Shown here: positions 31,601 to 44,214 of the stretch, in pieces
How the letters are laid out: each line of letters starts with the position of its first letter
How positions within the stretch are numbered: the first letter of the stretch is position 1
Assembly (NCBI RefSeq): GCF_010015585.1
Contig: NW_022985070.1
Location: 1-64,000 of the forward strand
Origin: Eremomyces bilateralis CBS 781.70
Lineage: Eukaryota; Ascomycota; Dothideomycetes; Eremomycetales; Eremomycetaceae
Direction: 5' to 3'
DNA length: 64,000 bases
Made by a program: the position numbers and the translations under genes
The notes under the pieces: generated by a model
Seen by the model: only the letters and a program-made list of their open reading frames with translations
What the model was told of the DNA's origin: nothing
The model's database searches: none

Positions 31601-34600
31601 AGTTTGCTGCCGAAGTATTCGATCACGGGGATCTTAGACGCGTCGCCGTGATAGTAATCCCGGGTGAGCATCTTGATATGGTTGTCATGCACACCATCCA
31701 GAATATCCTTGACCGGCTCGTCGACGACCTTGCTGTACCTCGCCGCCATCGGTCCCTGAAGGATACACGTCCGTCCAACATCTTGACCGACGACCGCCTC
31801 GAGGTCCTCCGACTGCCACAGGCTGTCTTTCTTGAAGAAATACTCGAAGTTATCGTCGAGGACAGGTACGAACGGCACGGGCTTCTGCCCCCGCCGCATG
31901 CACAGCATCAGGAAGTGCTGCACATCCTGCGCGTTGATGAGCTGAGTTTCCGCGTCGGGATACTCGGCGATCAGCCGCTCGACGACGGGGAACGGGTCGT
32001 TGAGCTCCGCGTAGTTCTGCACGATGCTCGACTTCCCCGCGCCAACGATAAAACGCTCCTCGACCCGCCGCATGAAATCCCCCGCCAGCTTCGCCAGACT
32101 CTTATCGATCCAGCGCTTCTCATGCGTCACGAACATCAACTCCACCATGCGGCGCACTACTTCGGCGTACGTCATATCCTCCAAATCCACGCTCTCCCCC
32201 CGCGCGTTCCGCCCGAACCACACCTTCTGGAAGTCGTCGTTCAGCTTTCGGATGATGTGCGCGCGCATCTTCTTCAGCTCCGGCACCCGTTTCGCCCGGT
32301 CCAGCGCGAAGATTTTCTGATCCATCTCCGCCCAGAACCGCACGCCGCGTGTCGCCAGCTTGTGGATCGGCTCGCCCATCTCTGAGCGCACCGTGATGAC
32401 GCCGCCGGCGGGGCCTTTGTACGTCTTCTCCCACTCGCCGTCGTCGAGGCCTTCGGCATCGCAGATGGCTTGCTTGGCGTTCTTAGAGGTGTGCGCTTCC
32501 TTGGCGGTCATCATGCGGGAGCCGAAGAGGACGCCGTCGAACGGCATGGCAGGATAGCCGTAGTTCGCGGACCAGGCGCCGGTGAGGTAGGGGTAGGTGT
32601 CTTCAGCGCCACCGAAGCCGGAGCCGGCGATGAGGACGAGGTTCTCGCACTTGCGGATACGGGAATACATGCTGAGGATGGGTTGGTGGAAGTCCTCGAA
32701 GGAGTGATGCCCGCCACCACGGCCACCGGTCCATTGAAGGAGGACAGGGAAGGTGGGGTTGGCTTTGGCGATGTTGATGACTTGTTGGATCGCCTCGCTG
32801 GAGCCGGGCTTGAAGGCGATGTGCTTGATGCCGAGGGTCTCGATGTATTCGTTCGCCACCTCGATGCTCGGAACGCCGGCCCCGATGGTGAGCCCTTCGA
32901 TGGGGACGCCCTCGGCGCGGAGTTTGGCGATCAAAGGGATCTGCCAGTTCATAGCGCGCGGATTGACGTAGATGAGGTTGACGGTGATGCCGCGGCCGGC
33001 GGGGGTGGCGCTTTCGATCTTGCGGATCGCTTCGGTCATGGACTTTTCGTCGTAGTATCCACCACCGGCCAACTCGATCTCGTAGCCGGCGTTCATCGTC
33101 GCCGCGACGAAATCCCATGGCACAGTGCACGGCGTCATACCGGCGACCATGACGGGTGGAAGACCGACGAGTCGCGACATCTTCGTGTCGACGATCGTCT
33201 GGCCAACGGACGTCTTGATCAGGCGGGGACCGTGTTCCTTGACCCAGTCAGGGGCATACTTGACCGCGTGCTCGGAGTCGCGGTCGAACAGTTCGGGCTT
33301 GTAGCCGACTTCTGCGTTGGTCCCGTCAATGGTGCCGGCGAGGATGACGCGGACGCCAGTGCCGTCCTTGTTGCGGTTGGTCAAGACGCCAAGACCGGAG
33401 ATGCCGCCCGGACCCAAGTCGATGATATGGGTTGCCTTGGGGAAGACGGTTGCCGTCTCCCAGTTGACGGCCTCGGTGGTGATCATGCGAACGAGAGCAG
33501 GCACGACGTTGGCGTTGCCAGCCTCTTCTCGGAGATCTTTGCCAGTGTGAGTATTGTACGTGGCGATGGCGAGGTCGGCGGCTGGGATCTGGATGTCCTT
33601 CAAGTCGTCGATGATGAGCTTGTAGGCTTCCGACAGGAGTGGGCTGTGGAAAGGGGCGGTGATGGGAAGGAAACGGTTGACGAAGCGGACTTTGCGGTCG
33701 GTGAAGGGGATGCGAGTCTGGTCCAAGCCGGTCGGAGCCTTCACTTTGCGCAAACGCTGGTTCAGACCGTACAATGAGATCGGAGGACCAGTCACCACCA
33801 CGTTGCGGGCGGAGTTGACAAGAGAGATGCCAACATGCTGGTCTTTCGGAAGATGCTCATTCGTCGCATCGATGTGTGATTGGACTTGCGCTTGTGACAA
33901 GTCACGAATGGACAGCATCGGAGTCGGCGCACCTTCGCCGTGATCGAGCGAGTCTTGGAGGTAGTTCGGGTTGATGGACGTCCGAGGGTATGCTTGCTGG
34001 CTGCGGGATCCGATCCAAAAGAGGGCCTTTAGCGCATTCATGGCGTACTTATCGAACGACGGCCAGTCGCTCGACGCGGCGATTGCAGCCGCAGTGACGA
34101 TGCCTTGTGAGTGGCCGGTTACACCACGCAGACGATCGCGGATGAGACCGGGATGCGACCCCATCACTCGGCAGGTTACCAGGTAATGAGAGAGCTGGGT
34201 CAACCCAATCAGTGGCAGACTCACGGGCGCAGACACCAAGTATTCGATATCTGGCTGTGAGTCTCGGTTGTGCAGCCATCGCATGACATCGAGGCCTTTG
34301 GGGTAGAGCTTCTCTGCCTTGGGGTCTCTCGATAACTGTAGCAACAAGGCGGCCGCATCGGTTACGAATTGCTCGACGAACGGACCGTAGGTCTGGTAGA
34401 CTTCTCGGAGTTCGTCGAAGTACTCCTCGATGTTGCCTTGGCCGCCAAACACGGCGTAAAGGAACGCATTCCCGTTCTCCGCCTCGCGGAAGAGCGCGGA
34501 CTCGTGACCCTTCAATGGACGCTCTGCAACGGCGCGAGCCTTGTAGTACGATTGGCAGACGATATTCTTCTTCGAGACGATGCCGGGTAATGAAGCGGCA

Positions 34601-35064
34601 AGCGCATGGACCTCATTTCCTCGAAGGAACCCACGCTCAAATTCATTCAAGATGACTTTCAGCACCTCTTCGTATGGGTCCGGGTCGTCGGCGACTTCGG
34701 TATGGTTGGCAATGTGACCGAGATATCGAGCAACAAGTTCGGCCTCGGATGAAGGCTCGTCATCGAGGGCAAGTTCTTCGGTTGCCTCCGGGAGGGATTT
34801 GATGAAGGCATCTTTGAGCTCGGTGGCGTGGTAGTGGAAGGCGGTTGGGATGAGGAATTGGTATTCCAGCGAGCCGTGGGAGAGGGTGAGAGGACGGAGG
34901 GAGGCTTGGGATCGTGGGGTTGCGACGCCCGTTTGAGGACCGGAGCCGTACATGGTGCGAGAGGAGGGGGTGATCCTGAGGTCGAGATTTCTCTCTCGAC
35001 TGGGGGAGTTAGTTTGAAGCGATCCTGAAGTTAGGAGAAGATTCACATACATTGGGGTGGACAT
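28622..35064 (-). CDS. FAS1: Fatty acid synthase subunit beta (FAS1)
   Basis: Exons 35064-35051, 34999-29769 and 29718-28622, 2113 residues. The first intron (GTATGT, branch AAACTAAC, CAG) is 51 nt with no stop, so retention adds 17 residues without a frameshift. The second (GTATGT...GCAG) joins HFMDNYG to FAITNIVK. Order of activities: acetyltransferase ([13 protein letters not shown], Ser about 302); enoyl reductase ([19 protein letters not shown] and the FMN/NADPH region [19 protein letters not shown]); dehydratase, including the hot-dog [17 protein letters not shown] and [11 protein letters not shown]; and malonyl/palmitoyl transferase ([20 protein letters not shown] and [16 protein letters not shown], Ser about 1855). 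This is the beta chain of the cytosolic alpha6-beta6 type-I synthase. 35064 is the first in-frame [12 protein letters not shown] at 34953 is the alternative start. It is head to head with FAS2. Confidence 0.98.
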
Positions 35065-36415
35065 GTGTATAGTCCGATCTCTCTCAATTCCAAGAGAAAT
35101 CGACACTCTTCAAAAGCACCGATGGATGGATATGCTCCGAAGAAAGCGTATATCCGAGTCGTACTTCAGGAGGAGGTACTCGGAGGTAATGGTTGGGGTA
35201 TGGAACTCCTGACTAGTATACAGGAATGAAAAGGAGAGTGCGGAGGAATTGAGGAATAGAAACGGAGACAGTAGGATTGGAGATGATGACAGCTCCGTTT
35301 CGTAAAGAGGAGTGAAGGGTAGGAGTATCGGGATGGGTTGGCGAATGGTGAATTGATGATGGATGTGGTTGAGGAGGAGGTGGAAAAGGAACGCGAATAA
35401 ATTTCGGACCGGGGGTCGAAGGCCGATTTGACTCCGTTGCGGGAGGAAGGTGCAGGGACAGGGGGGGAAGGAGCAAGGACAGGGAGGCGACAAGGGGGCA
35501 AGGACACAAGGCAACAAGGAATCAAGGATCTGGACTCGCCTGGCGGACGTTGGTCGTTGCCTGTTGGGGAATCAACAGAATTCCGATGCTGTGGTCGATC
35601 GGTCATTATTGTTGAACCTCAACCTCCTCGTGGAACAAATCAATTGTGTTCCAGTTCATATAAATTCCTTATCAAATTCCCAATAGACGAGGATCCTTCA
35701 GAATCCATTCCGGTTTTTCCCACTCTTAGGCCATTCAATTTCTTTGGTGGCGTCCTCCTCCTGTGATCCTGATTCTTGACTCGCCCCAGTTGTTGAACCA
35801 CCGATCCCAAGCAGGATTGCGTACAAGGGGCAAATAAGGTTGATGCCTAGCTGCCTTAGAGTGCCGTAGAGCCCGTAGTGCACTTAAGATCCCTGCCAAT
35901 CTGCATGGGCCCCATGCAATCTGACTGTGGGGAGCCAATAAGAAGTTTTTAAAAGAACCGGGGCCAAGCGGACGGAATTTCGTGGGAAAGCTCCGGTCAT
36001 TTTTTGCTTCTCAACGCCCATCACCAAATAACCATTCACCACTTTGGACTCCCTCTCCTCCGTCTTCTCCATCAATTGTCCTTCCGTCCTTATCCATCAA
36101 CATATCGAGAAGGGCAGACAGGCAGCTATCTTAATATCGCCTCCTGTCTTGCTGGGACTCGGCTTATCCGTCCCTTTCCTCAGTTTACACCGAGAGAAGA
36201 GTTGCCGTTCTCACTCTCTTCCCTTTCCTCCACCTTCATTCCATACTCCCTCCCCTTTAAATCATTCACATCCCGATCTCCATCTTCTCTACCACTTCGA
36301 CGTTAAGAGTCTTCCTTAACTGGAAACTCCGAAGTCGTCGAATTCCTCCTTACAACATCCTTTTCCGGAGCGTCTAGGACCAACATCCACCTACAATCGA
36401 TACCCTCCCCCCATC
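35065..36415. promoter_or_regulatory. Shared divergent promoter of FAS1 and FAS2
   Basis: 1351 bases between the two start codons. CCAAT boxes at 35896-35900 and 35935-35939 (both + strand) and ATTGG at 35276-35280 could bind the HAP/CBC complex. A G/A-rich run at 35440-35530 (GGGACAGGGGGGG core) is C/T-rich on the FAS1-sense strand. The FAS2 side has a long C/T-rich leader (36040-36300: ctccctctcctccgtcttct and similar). The arrangement allows matched expression of both subunits. No coding gene is expected here; overlapping Ser/Pro-rich frames are artefacts of the pyrimidine tracts. Confidence 0.75.
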
Positions 36416-39400
36416 ATGGCCTCCAACATGCGCCCCGAAGTCCAACAGGACCTCGCCCACACCCTCCTTGTCGAACTCCTCGCCTACCAATTCGCCTCCC
36501 CCGTCCGATGGATCGAAACCCAAGATGTCATCCTGGGCGAGAAGGTCACCGAGCGCATCGTTGAAGTCGGTCCCGCCGACACCCTCGGCGTCATGGCCAA
36601 ACGCACCATCGCGAGCAAATACGACGCCCACGATGCCGCCCGCTCGGTCCAGCGTCAGATTCTCTGCTACAATAAAGATGCCCGAGACATCTATTACGAT
36701 GTCGAGCCGGAGGAGGAGGAGCCCGCTCCTGCGACCGGGGCCGGAGCCGAAAACGCGTCTGGCGCTCCGTCCGCACCCGTTCCCGTTGCCCAGGTTGCAG
36801 CTCCATCACAAAATGCTGGGCCTGCCGCTGCGGTGCCTGATGAGCCGGTGACGGCGACCGATATCGTGAGGACGTTGGTCGCGCAGAAGTTGAAGAAGCC
36901 GGTTGCGGATATTCCGGTGACCAAAGCTATCAAGGATCTGGTCGGAGGTGAGTCCATGACTTCATTTGGAATGACACGAGACTAATCATCATCAGGCAAA
37001 TCAACATTGCAAAATGAAATCCTCGGAGATTTGGGCAAGGAGTTTGGCTCCACGCCCGAAAAGCCGGAAGACACACCCCTCGATGAGCTCGGAAGCTCAA
37101 TGCAGGCCACGTTCAATGGACAACTCGGAAAACAGTCCTCCTCCCTCATCGCCCGCATGGTATCCGCCAAGATGCCTGGTGGCTTCAACATCACCGCAGT
37201 CCGAAAACATTTGGAAACAAGATGGGGACTTGGGTCGGGTCGCCAAGACGGCGTCCTCTTGTTGGCACTCACCAACGAACCCGCAGCTCGATTGGGCTCC
37301 GAGAGCGACGCAAAGGCATGGCTCGACGACCTTTCAAACAAATACGCCGACAACGCTGGCATCAGCCTGACATCACCCACCGCTGGCGGCGACGCTGGTG
37401 GCGCTGGTGGCATGATGATGGACCCGGCTGCTCTCGATGCCCTCACGAAAGACCAGCGAGCACTGTTCAAGCAGCAATTGGAGTTATTTGCTCGCTACCT
37501 CAAGATGGATCTCCGTGCCGGCGACAAAGCCTTCGTTACCTCACAGAAATCCGCGGACGCCCTCCAAGCCCAGCTGGACCTCTGGAGTGCCGAGCACGGT
37601 GACTTCTACGCGACCGGCATCGAGCCTGCCTTCACTCCGCTCAAAGCTCGTGTCTACGATTCGTCGTGGAATTGGGCACGCCAGGATGCGCTCAGCATGT
37701 ACTACGATATTATCTTCGGCCGTCTGAAGGCCGTCGACCGAGAGATTGTGTCACGCTGCATCAACATCATGAACCGCTCGAATCCTCGTCTTCTCGAATT
37801 CATGCAATACCACATCGATCACTGCCCGAAGGAGCGGGGAGAAACTTACGAATTGGCGAAGGAGCTCGGCCAGCAGCTGATCGAGAACTGCAAAGACGTT
37901 CTGAACGAACCACCGGTCTATAAGGACGTCTCCCTTCCTACCGCTCCATCCCTCGAGATCGACGCGAAGGGCAACATGAACTACGTCGAAGGCCCCCGCG
38001 CATCCGTCCGCAAGCTCGAGCACTACGTCCGGGAAATGGCCGAGGGCGGCAAGCTGTCCGAATACGGCAACCGAACCAAAGTCCAAAACGACCTGCAGCG
38101 CATCTACAAGCTGATCCGCCAACAACACAAGCTCTCCAAGTCCTCGCAGCTTGAAATCAAGAGCCTCTACTCCAACGTCATCCGCTCCCTCGCCATGAAC
38201 GAAGGCCAGATCATCCCCGCCGAATCCACTGGGAAGGTCAACGGCAAGAAGCGCTCCGCTCGCTTCCCCAGCGGCAAGAAGGGCGGCAAGACCGAGACCA
38301 TCCCATTCCTGCATCTCAAGCGCAAAGACGACCGCGGCTGGGAGTACAGCAAGAAGCTCACCGGGGTCTACCTCGACGGCCTCGAGCAAGCCGCCAAGAA
38401 CGGCGTCACCTTCATCGGTAAGAACGTCCTTATGACCGGCGCCGGAGCCGGATCCATCGGCGCGGAAGTCCTCCAGGGCCTCATCGCCGGCGGCGCCAAG
38501 GTCGTCGTCACCACCAGCCGCTTCTCCCGCGAAGTGAACGAGTACTACCAGTCCATCTACACGCGCTACGGCGCCCGTGGGTCACAGCTGATCGTCGTGC
38601 CGTTCAATCAGGGCAGCAAGCAGGACGTCGAGGCCCTTGTCGAGTACATCTACGACCAGAAGAACGGCCTCGGATGGGACCTGGACTACGTGGTGCCGTT
38701 CGCCGCCATCTCGGAGAACGGGCGCGAGATCGACGGACTCGACTCCAAGTCCGAGCTCGCTCACCGCATCATGTTGACGAACCTGCTGCGGTTGCTGGGC
38801 TGCGTCAAGTCGCACAAGCATGCGAACGGCTTCGAGACACGGCCTGCACAGGTCATCTTGCCGCTCAGCCCCAACCACGGGACGTTCGGAAACGACGGCT
38901 TGTATGCGGAGAGCAAGATCTCGCTGGAGACGCTGTTCACGCGCTGGCATTCGGAGTCATGGGGCAATTACCTCACCATCTGCGGCGCGGTGATCGGATG
39001 GACGCGTGGAACCGGGCTGATGGGTGGTAACAACATCGTCGCTGAGGGCATCGAGCGATACGGCGTGCGCACGTTCAGCCAGCAGGAGATGGCGTTCAAC
39101 CTCCTCGGGCTGATGGCGCCGGCGATTGTCAACCTGTGCCAGATCGAGCCGGTGTGGGCGGACTTGAACGGCGGGTTCCAATACCTCCCGAACCTCAAGG
39201 ACCTCATGACCGAGCTGCGCAAGGAGCTCACTGAGACTAGCGAGCTGCGCAACGCGGTCACCAAGGAGACGGCCATCGAAAACAAGATCGTCAACGGCGA
39301 GGACTCCGAAAAGCTGTATCAGACCGTCAAGGTGGAGCCGCGCGCGAATCTGAAGTTCGAGTTCCCCAAGTTACCTGACTGGGAGACGGAGATCAAGTCG

Positions 39401-42159
39401 CTGAACCCTGATCTGCAGGGCATGGTGGACCTCGAGAAGGTCGTCGTGGTCACCGGGTTCGCAGAGGTCGGACCGTGGGGGAACTCACGCACGCGCTGGG
39501 AGATGGAGGCGCACGGCGAGTTCTCACTCGAGGGGTGCGTGGAGATGGCGTGGATCATGGGGTTGATCACGAACCACAACGGACCTCTCAAAGGCAGGCC
39601 CTACTCCGGCTGGGTGGACGTGAAGACCAAGGAGCCGGTCGACGACAAGGACATCAAGGCCAAGTACGAGAAATACATCCTCGAGCACTCGGGAATCCGG
39701 TTGATCGAGCCGGAGCTGTTCCACGGGTACGATCCTAACAAGAAGGAGCTGCTGCACGAGGTGCAGATCGAGGAGGACTTGGATCCGTTCGAGGCGAGCA
39801 AGGAGACCGCCGAGGAGTTCCAGCGCCAGCATGGGGAGAACGTCGAGGTGTTCGAGATCACTGACTCCGGCGAGTATACCGTACGCCTGAAGAAGGGTGC
39901 CACGCTGCTGATTCCCAAGGCGTTGCGATTCGATCGCTTCGTCGCGGGCCAGATCCCGACGGGGTGGAATGCTAAACAGTACGGCATTACCGATGATATC
40001 ATCGATCAGGTGGATCCGGTGACGCTGTTCGTGCTAGTTTCGTGCGCGGAGGCGCTTGTGGCGTCCGGAATCACGGATCCGTACGAGTTCTACAAATACG
40101 TGCACATCTCGCAAGTTGGGAACTGCATCGGATCGGGCATCGGTGGCACCAGCGCGCTACGCGGCATGTACAAGGACCGCTACCTCGATAAGCCGCTGCA
40201 GAAGGACATTCTACAGGAGTCGTTCATCAACACCATGAGCGCGTGGGTCAACATGCTTTTGCTCTCCAGCACCGGGCCGATCAAGACCCCGGTCGGCGCG
40301 TGCGCCACCGCCGTCGAGTCCATCGACATCGGCTACGACACCATCGTCGAAGGCAAGGCGCGCATGTGCTTCGTCGGCGGCTTCGACGATTTCCAAGAAG
40401 AGGGCAGCTACGAGTTCGCCAACATGAAGGCCACCTCCAACGCCGAGGACGAGCTCGCCCACGGCCGCACCCCCCGCGAAATGTCCCGCCCCACCACCAC
40501 CACCCGCAACGGCTTCATGGAGTCCCAGGGCTGCGGTATCCAGGTCATCATGGACGCCCGCCTCGCCCTCGACATGGGCGTCCCCATCTACGGCGTCCTC
40601 GGCTTCACCGCCACCGCCACCGATAAGATCGGCCGTTCCGTCCCCGCGCCTGGCCAGGGTGTGCTGACCACCGCCCGCGAGGTGCCCGGGAAGTTCCCCT
40701 CGCCACTGCTCGACCTCAAGTACCGCAAGCGCCAGATGGAGCTGCGCCGCGCGCAGATCAAGCAGTGGCAGGAGGCTGAGCTACTATTCCTGCAGGAGGA
40801 AGTCGGCGCCATGGCGTCGCAAGCCAGCGCATCAGGCGACGCGTTCGACGAGGCGGAGTACACGTCCGATCGTGCGGACCACATCGCGCGCGAGGCGAAG
40901 CGCCAGGAGAAAGACGCGCTGTACAGCCTAGGCAACAATTTCTGGAAATCCGACGAGCGCATCGCGCCGCTGCGGGGCGCGCTGGCGACGTGGGGCTTGA
41001 CGATCGACGATCTGGATGTGGCGTCGTTCCACGGGACGTCAACGAAGGCGAACGACAAGAACGAGTCGGATGTTATCTGCCAGCAGATGCGGCACCTGGG
41101 GCGGAAGAAGGGGAACGCGGTGCTCGGGATCTTCCAGAAGTATCTGACGGGGCATCCGAAGGGCGCGGCGGGCGCGTGGATGTTCAACGGGTGCTTGCAG
41201 GTGCTGAATACCGGGTTGGTGCCTGGGAACCGCAACGCAGACAACGTGGATGCGGCGATGGAGCAGTTCGACTACATCGTGTATCCGTCGCGCAGCCTGC
41301 AGACGGACGGCATCAAAGCGTTCAGCGTCACGTCCTTCGGCTTCGGCCAGAAAGGCGCGCAGGCCATCGGCATCCACCCGGCGTACCTCTACGCCACCCT
41401 CGAAAAATCCGAGTTCGACGCCTACGCCGCCAAGGTCCAAGCCCGCCAGAAGAAAGCCTATCGCTACGCGCACGACTCCCTCGTCAACCACACGCTCTTC
41501 CGCGCCAAAGACAAGACCCCCTATGCCGACGCACAGCAGAGCGCTGTCTTCCTCAACCCGTCGGCCCGCGTGGCCCTCGACCCCAAATCCGAGAAGCTGA
41601 TCTACGACCCCAAGCTCAAGAAGGCGGGCGACCGCACGCCGTTGACGGCGAATGAGACGGCGCGGAAGGCGGAGACGACGAAGCTGTTGGAGACGATGGC
41701 GGCGGCGTCGCGCGCAGGGAAGGGAAACGCGAAGATCGGGGTGGACGTCGAGGCGGTGCGGGCGGTGCCGGTTGACAATGAGACCTTCGTCGAGCGGAAT
41801 TTCTCGGAGCGGGAGCGGGTGTATTGTCAGGGTCGGCCGGATCCGCGGGCGAGCTTTGCGGGGCGATGGGCGGCTAAGGAGGCAGTGTTTAAGAGTTTGG
41901 GGGTGGAGAGTCGGGGCGGTGGGGCTAGTTTGAGGGAGATTGAGGTGGTGAGCGATGATAAGGGGGTTCCGACGGTTGAGGTGAGTTACCTATCTCTGCG
42001 ATGATGCGGTTTCAGACCATGGATGGATAAATGCTGACTTTGGATTAGTTACATGGCGACGCAGCTCTCGCAGCGAAGAACGCCGGCGTCAAATCTGTCG
42101 GCGTCAGCATCAGCCACTCAGACGACCAGGCCGTCGCCGTCGCAGTTGCGGAATTCTAG
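36416..42159 (+). CDS. FAS2: Fatty acid synthase subunit alpha (FAS2)
   Basis: Exons 36416-36947, 36996-41980 and 42049-42159, 1875 residues. Introns (GTGAGT...TCAG; GTGAGT...TTAG) join LVGG to KSTLQNE and VPTVE to LHGDAAL. Order: C-terminal part of the malonyl/palmitoyl transferase fold (1-95); an Ala/Pro-rich linker; acyl carrier protein with the phosphopantetheine Ser180 in GGKSTLQNE; ketoreductase ([18 protein letters not shown], about 655-675); ketosynthase with active-site Cys1280 ([15 protein letters not shown]) and later His-containing THGTST/GHPKGA-type motifs (here [15 protein letters not shown] and [12 protein letters not shown]); and the integral phosphopantetheinyl transferase ([13 protein letters not shown] to [16 protein letters not shown], from about 1757). 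It is the alpha chain of cytosolic fatty acid synthase. Length, the single carrier domain and Ser180 match primary-metabolism FAS of yeast and Aspergillus. The intron interrupts the codon two residues before the carrier Ser. Confidence 0.98.
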
Positions 42160-42686
42160 ACGCTCCTTCCGGTGTTTCTCCTGAAGACTTTTAATAATAC
42201 AAACCCATGCGTCGGAGGGCAGAGACCAGATGGATTGAGCATGGTGGGAGGATGTACATTGCATTGTAATTTCTTTGCTGCAGTTGGCTTCGTGCGGCAG
42301 ATCAGTGGCGTCGGTCGGTAGGGACAGAAGGGGTTTGTTGTCTTAGATTCGCATGGGCCTGGGTGCCGTGTATATGTATGTAGCCTTGTTATCGGTGTTG
42401 CAATGGATTGGGTGCTGGTTTGAGTTGGCTTCGATGGATTGCATAGTGGTACATCTTTGCAAGATCCCGCGACGTGTACTGACACTGCTTCCACACGCTT
42501 AATCCAGATGGGAAGAAATTAATGCTCCGGATGCATACCATAGGACGTTGAAAACGGTCAATTATTAATTGCCTTGTTTCAGTCTTCTAATTCCTCTCTC
42601 ATTGAAGGGAGGACGTCAAAAGCGAAGGGCCGTCAATTTCTTCACAGATTTTATGACTCGATTTGCGCCTGCATAGGCTTCTGGTT
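42160..42686. other. FAS2 3' region
   Basis: 527 bases between converging genes; contains the FAS2 3' UTR (TA-rich tatatgtatgtag near 42370). No other feature seen. Confidence 0.5.
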
Positions 42687-43644
42687 CTATAAGTGTGGTT
42701 GTGGCCAAATTCGGTCTCCACGTCCTTTCAATATCGGCGCCAAATCGAAGAAGACTTCGTTTGAGCGGTTTATTCGAACTTTTATAGTCTTCTCCGCACC
42801 TCGCCCTACCTGTAATAGGGCTGTATATTCGGATACCAAATTGTTAGTCCACTGAGAGAACTGTTCGTCCCTACGATCACCCTCCTCGTATCTCAAGCGA
42901 TAGAACACAAGACCTGGACATCGAAGCACACTATGTACGACCAAGCAGAATGGCCGAGAGATATCCGGCTGTCGCGGGATGTAGCTAATATAAGCATTTC
43001 TCCAATCAAGGTTATAGGTAAGCCTCACTGTATGACGACCCAACTGATCTCCGTCCGGTGTGTTGGGACTGGAGGTGAGGTCGTATGTTACCACCTTGCC
43101 GCTTCCAAGTTTAAGGACAAAGTGGTCGGGTAGAGATAATCTCCCAGAAACAGCCACTGATTCAAAATACATGTAGCCGGTGGGATTCGTACAAAATATC
43201 TCGTGTACAGCGCTAGGATTAGGTCTCCTAGGCAAGAGTCGCAGGTGAATCTGTCCTGGATCCAATCGCAGAAACTGCATACTATGGTACCGGATACCGA
43301 CATGCACTGTAGCTTTTGGGAAGCGGAAATATATGCCCCCCAGGGTACCATTTTTGAAACCCCTCTCCGAGCCCCATGCCGACCGAGCCCAATCAGGCTC
43401 CTTAACCCAAACTAGCGTTCTATCTTAGTCCAGCACTATCGGCGGCATATACATATCAAAAAAGAGCAATTGAGAAACTAGACATGTTCGATGTCAGACC
43501 ACATGAAGCATGGGTGCAGATTGTTGATGAGTGTTTACTGTACTGATAGGGTGGGAACCTATCCCGTACATTTAGTGGGTCTATAATCATTAGACCTGCT
43601 ATAGCCTGCACGCTAAGCAATGTTAAACTCAACCGCTGTAGCAT
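42687..43644 (-). CDS. Predicted secreted protein, unknown function
   Basis: Two exons are inferred: 43644-43539 and 43411-42687, 276 residues. The intron runs from GTAAAC (43538) to CTAG (43412), with ACTAAG before the acceptor, and keeps frame (PPYQY to IWVKEPDW). Exon 1 encodes a good signal peptide, MLQRLSLTLLSVQAIAG. The mature part is rich in aromatic and beta-forming residues (GIYFRFPKATVHVGIRYHSM, FLRLDPGQIHLRLLPRRP, HTVRLTYNLDWRNAYISYIP), with few cysteines. I do not recognise a family. Codon use is balanced and less GC-biased than in FAS. It lies just downstream of FAS2 at the edge of the accessory block. The alternative donor GTACAG, 5 nt upstream, would change frame and is less likely. 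Confidence 0.55.
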
Positions 43645-44214
43645 TTAGGGAATGCTTATAGGTATCCATAGCCGCCAGTACTCCGTAACTCTCCATCAAT
43701 CCTTCTATGGACGTAGCACTCACCAACTAGCTGGAACTTTCCTCTCCCCCCACACAACCGGAAGGGAGCAGCCAAGTAAAATTGCAAACCAAGTCACCAT
43801 CTGGGACATATCTTGAACCGATCTCAAGTAGAGGTTCAGACTCTTTGGAGGATTCATGGCAGATGAAAACTTTCGATTCCAAACGGCGGCCTGGACACGC
43901 CTTATTAAATATGGGATGGCAAGCTCAGGCACAGACCAATTGGCTATTAACCTCGAATTTACAGAGTCCTTTTATGCTTGTCACTAGATTTTACCTTGCA
44001 TAAATCTACCTCCTACCGTACCGGCTCCAAGTCGAGTGGCTATCATAACCGAGTCCTCCCTTCCCTAACCTCTGTTACTACTGTGGCTTGTACTTCTGCC
44101 CTGCACAAGCTTTTTCAGATCTTTCAACATACGCAGGTCTTCCCGCTGGGAACTTTTACCTGTCTGAATGCGGCCTTTGAGTTTGGATTCAGCGTCCATC
44201 ATTCCCATTGATCA
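43645..44214. other. Gap before the DUF7730-like relic
   Basis: 570 bases with only short frames; presumably the promoter of the secreted protein gene plus decayed sequence. Confidence 0.4.

Noticed and set aside
32470-33777. A 435-codon + strand frame
   Set aside because: Antisense to the enoyl-reductase part of FAS1; GC-rich codon bias makes the complementary frame open. Its composition (Gly, Asp, Val) is that of an artefact.
35110-35606. Overlapping Ser/Pro/Phe-rich minus-strand frames
   Set aside because: They come from pyrimidine-rich leader sequence of FAS1, not from a gene.
40588-41491. Minus-strand frames of 150 to 218 codons
   Set aside because: Antisense to the ketosynthase part of FAS2.
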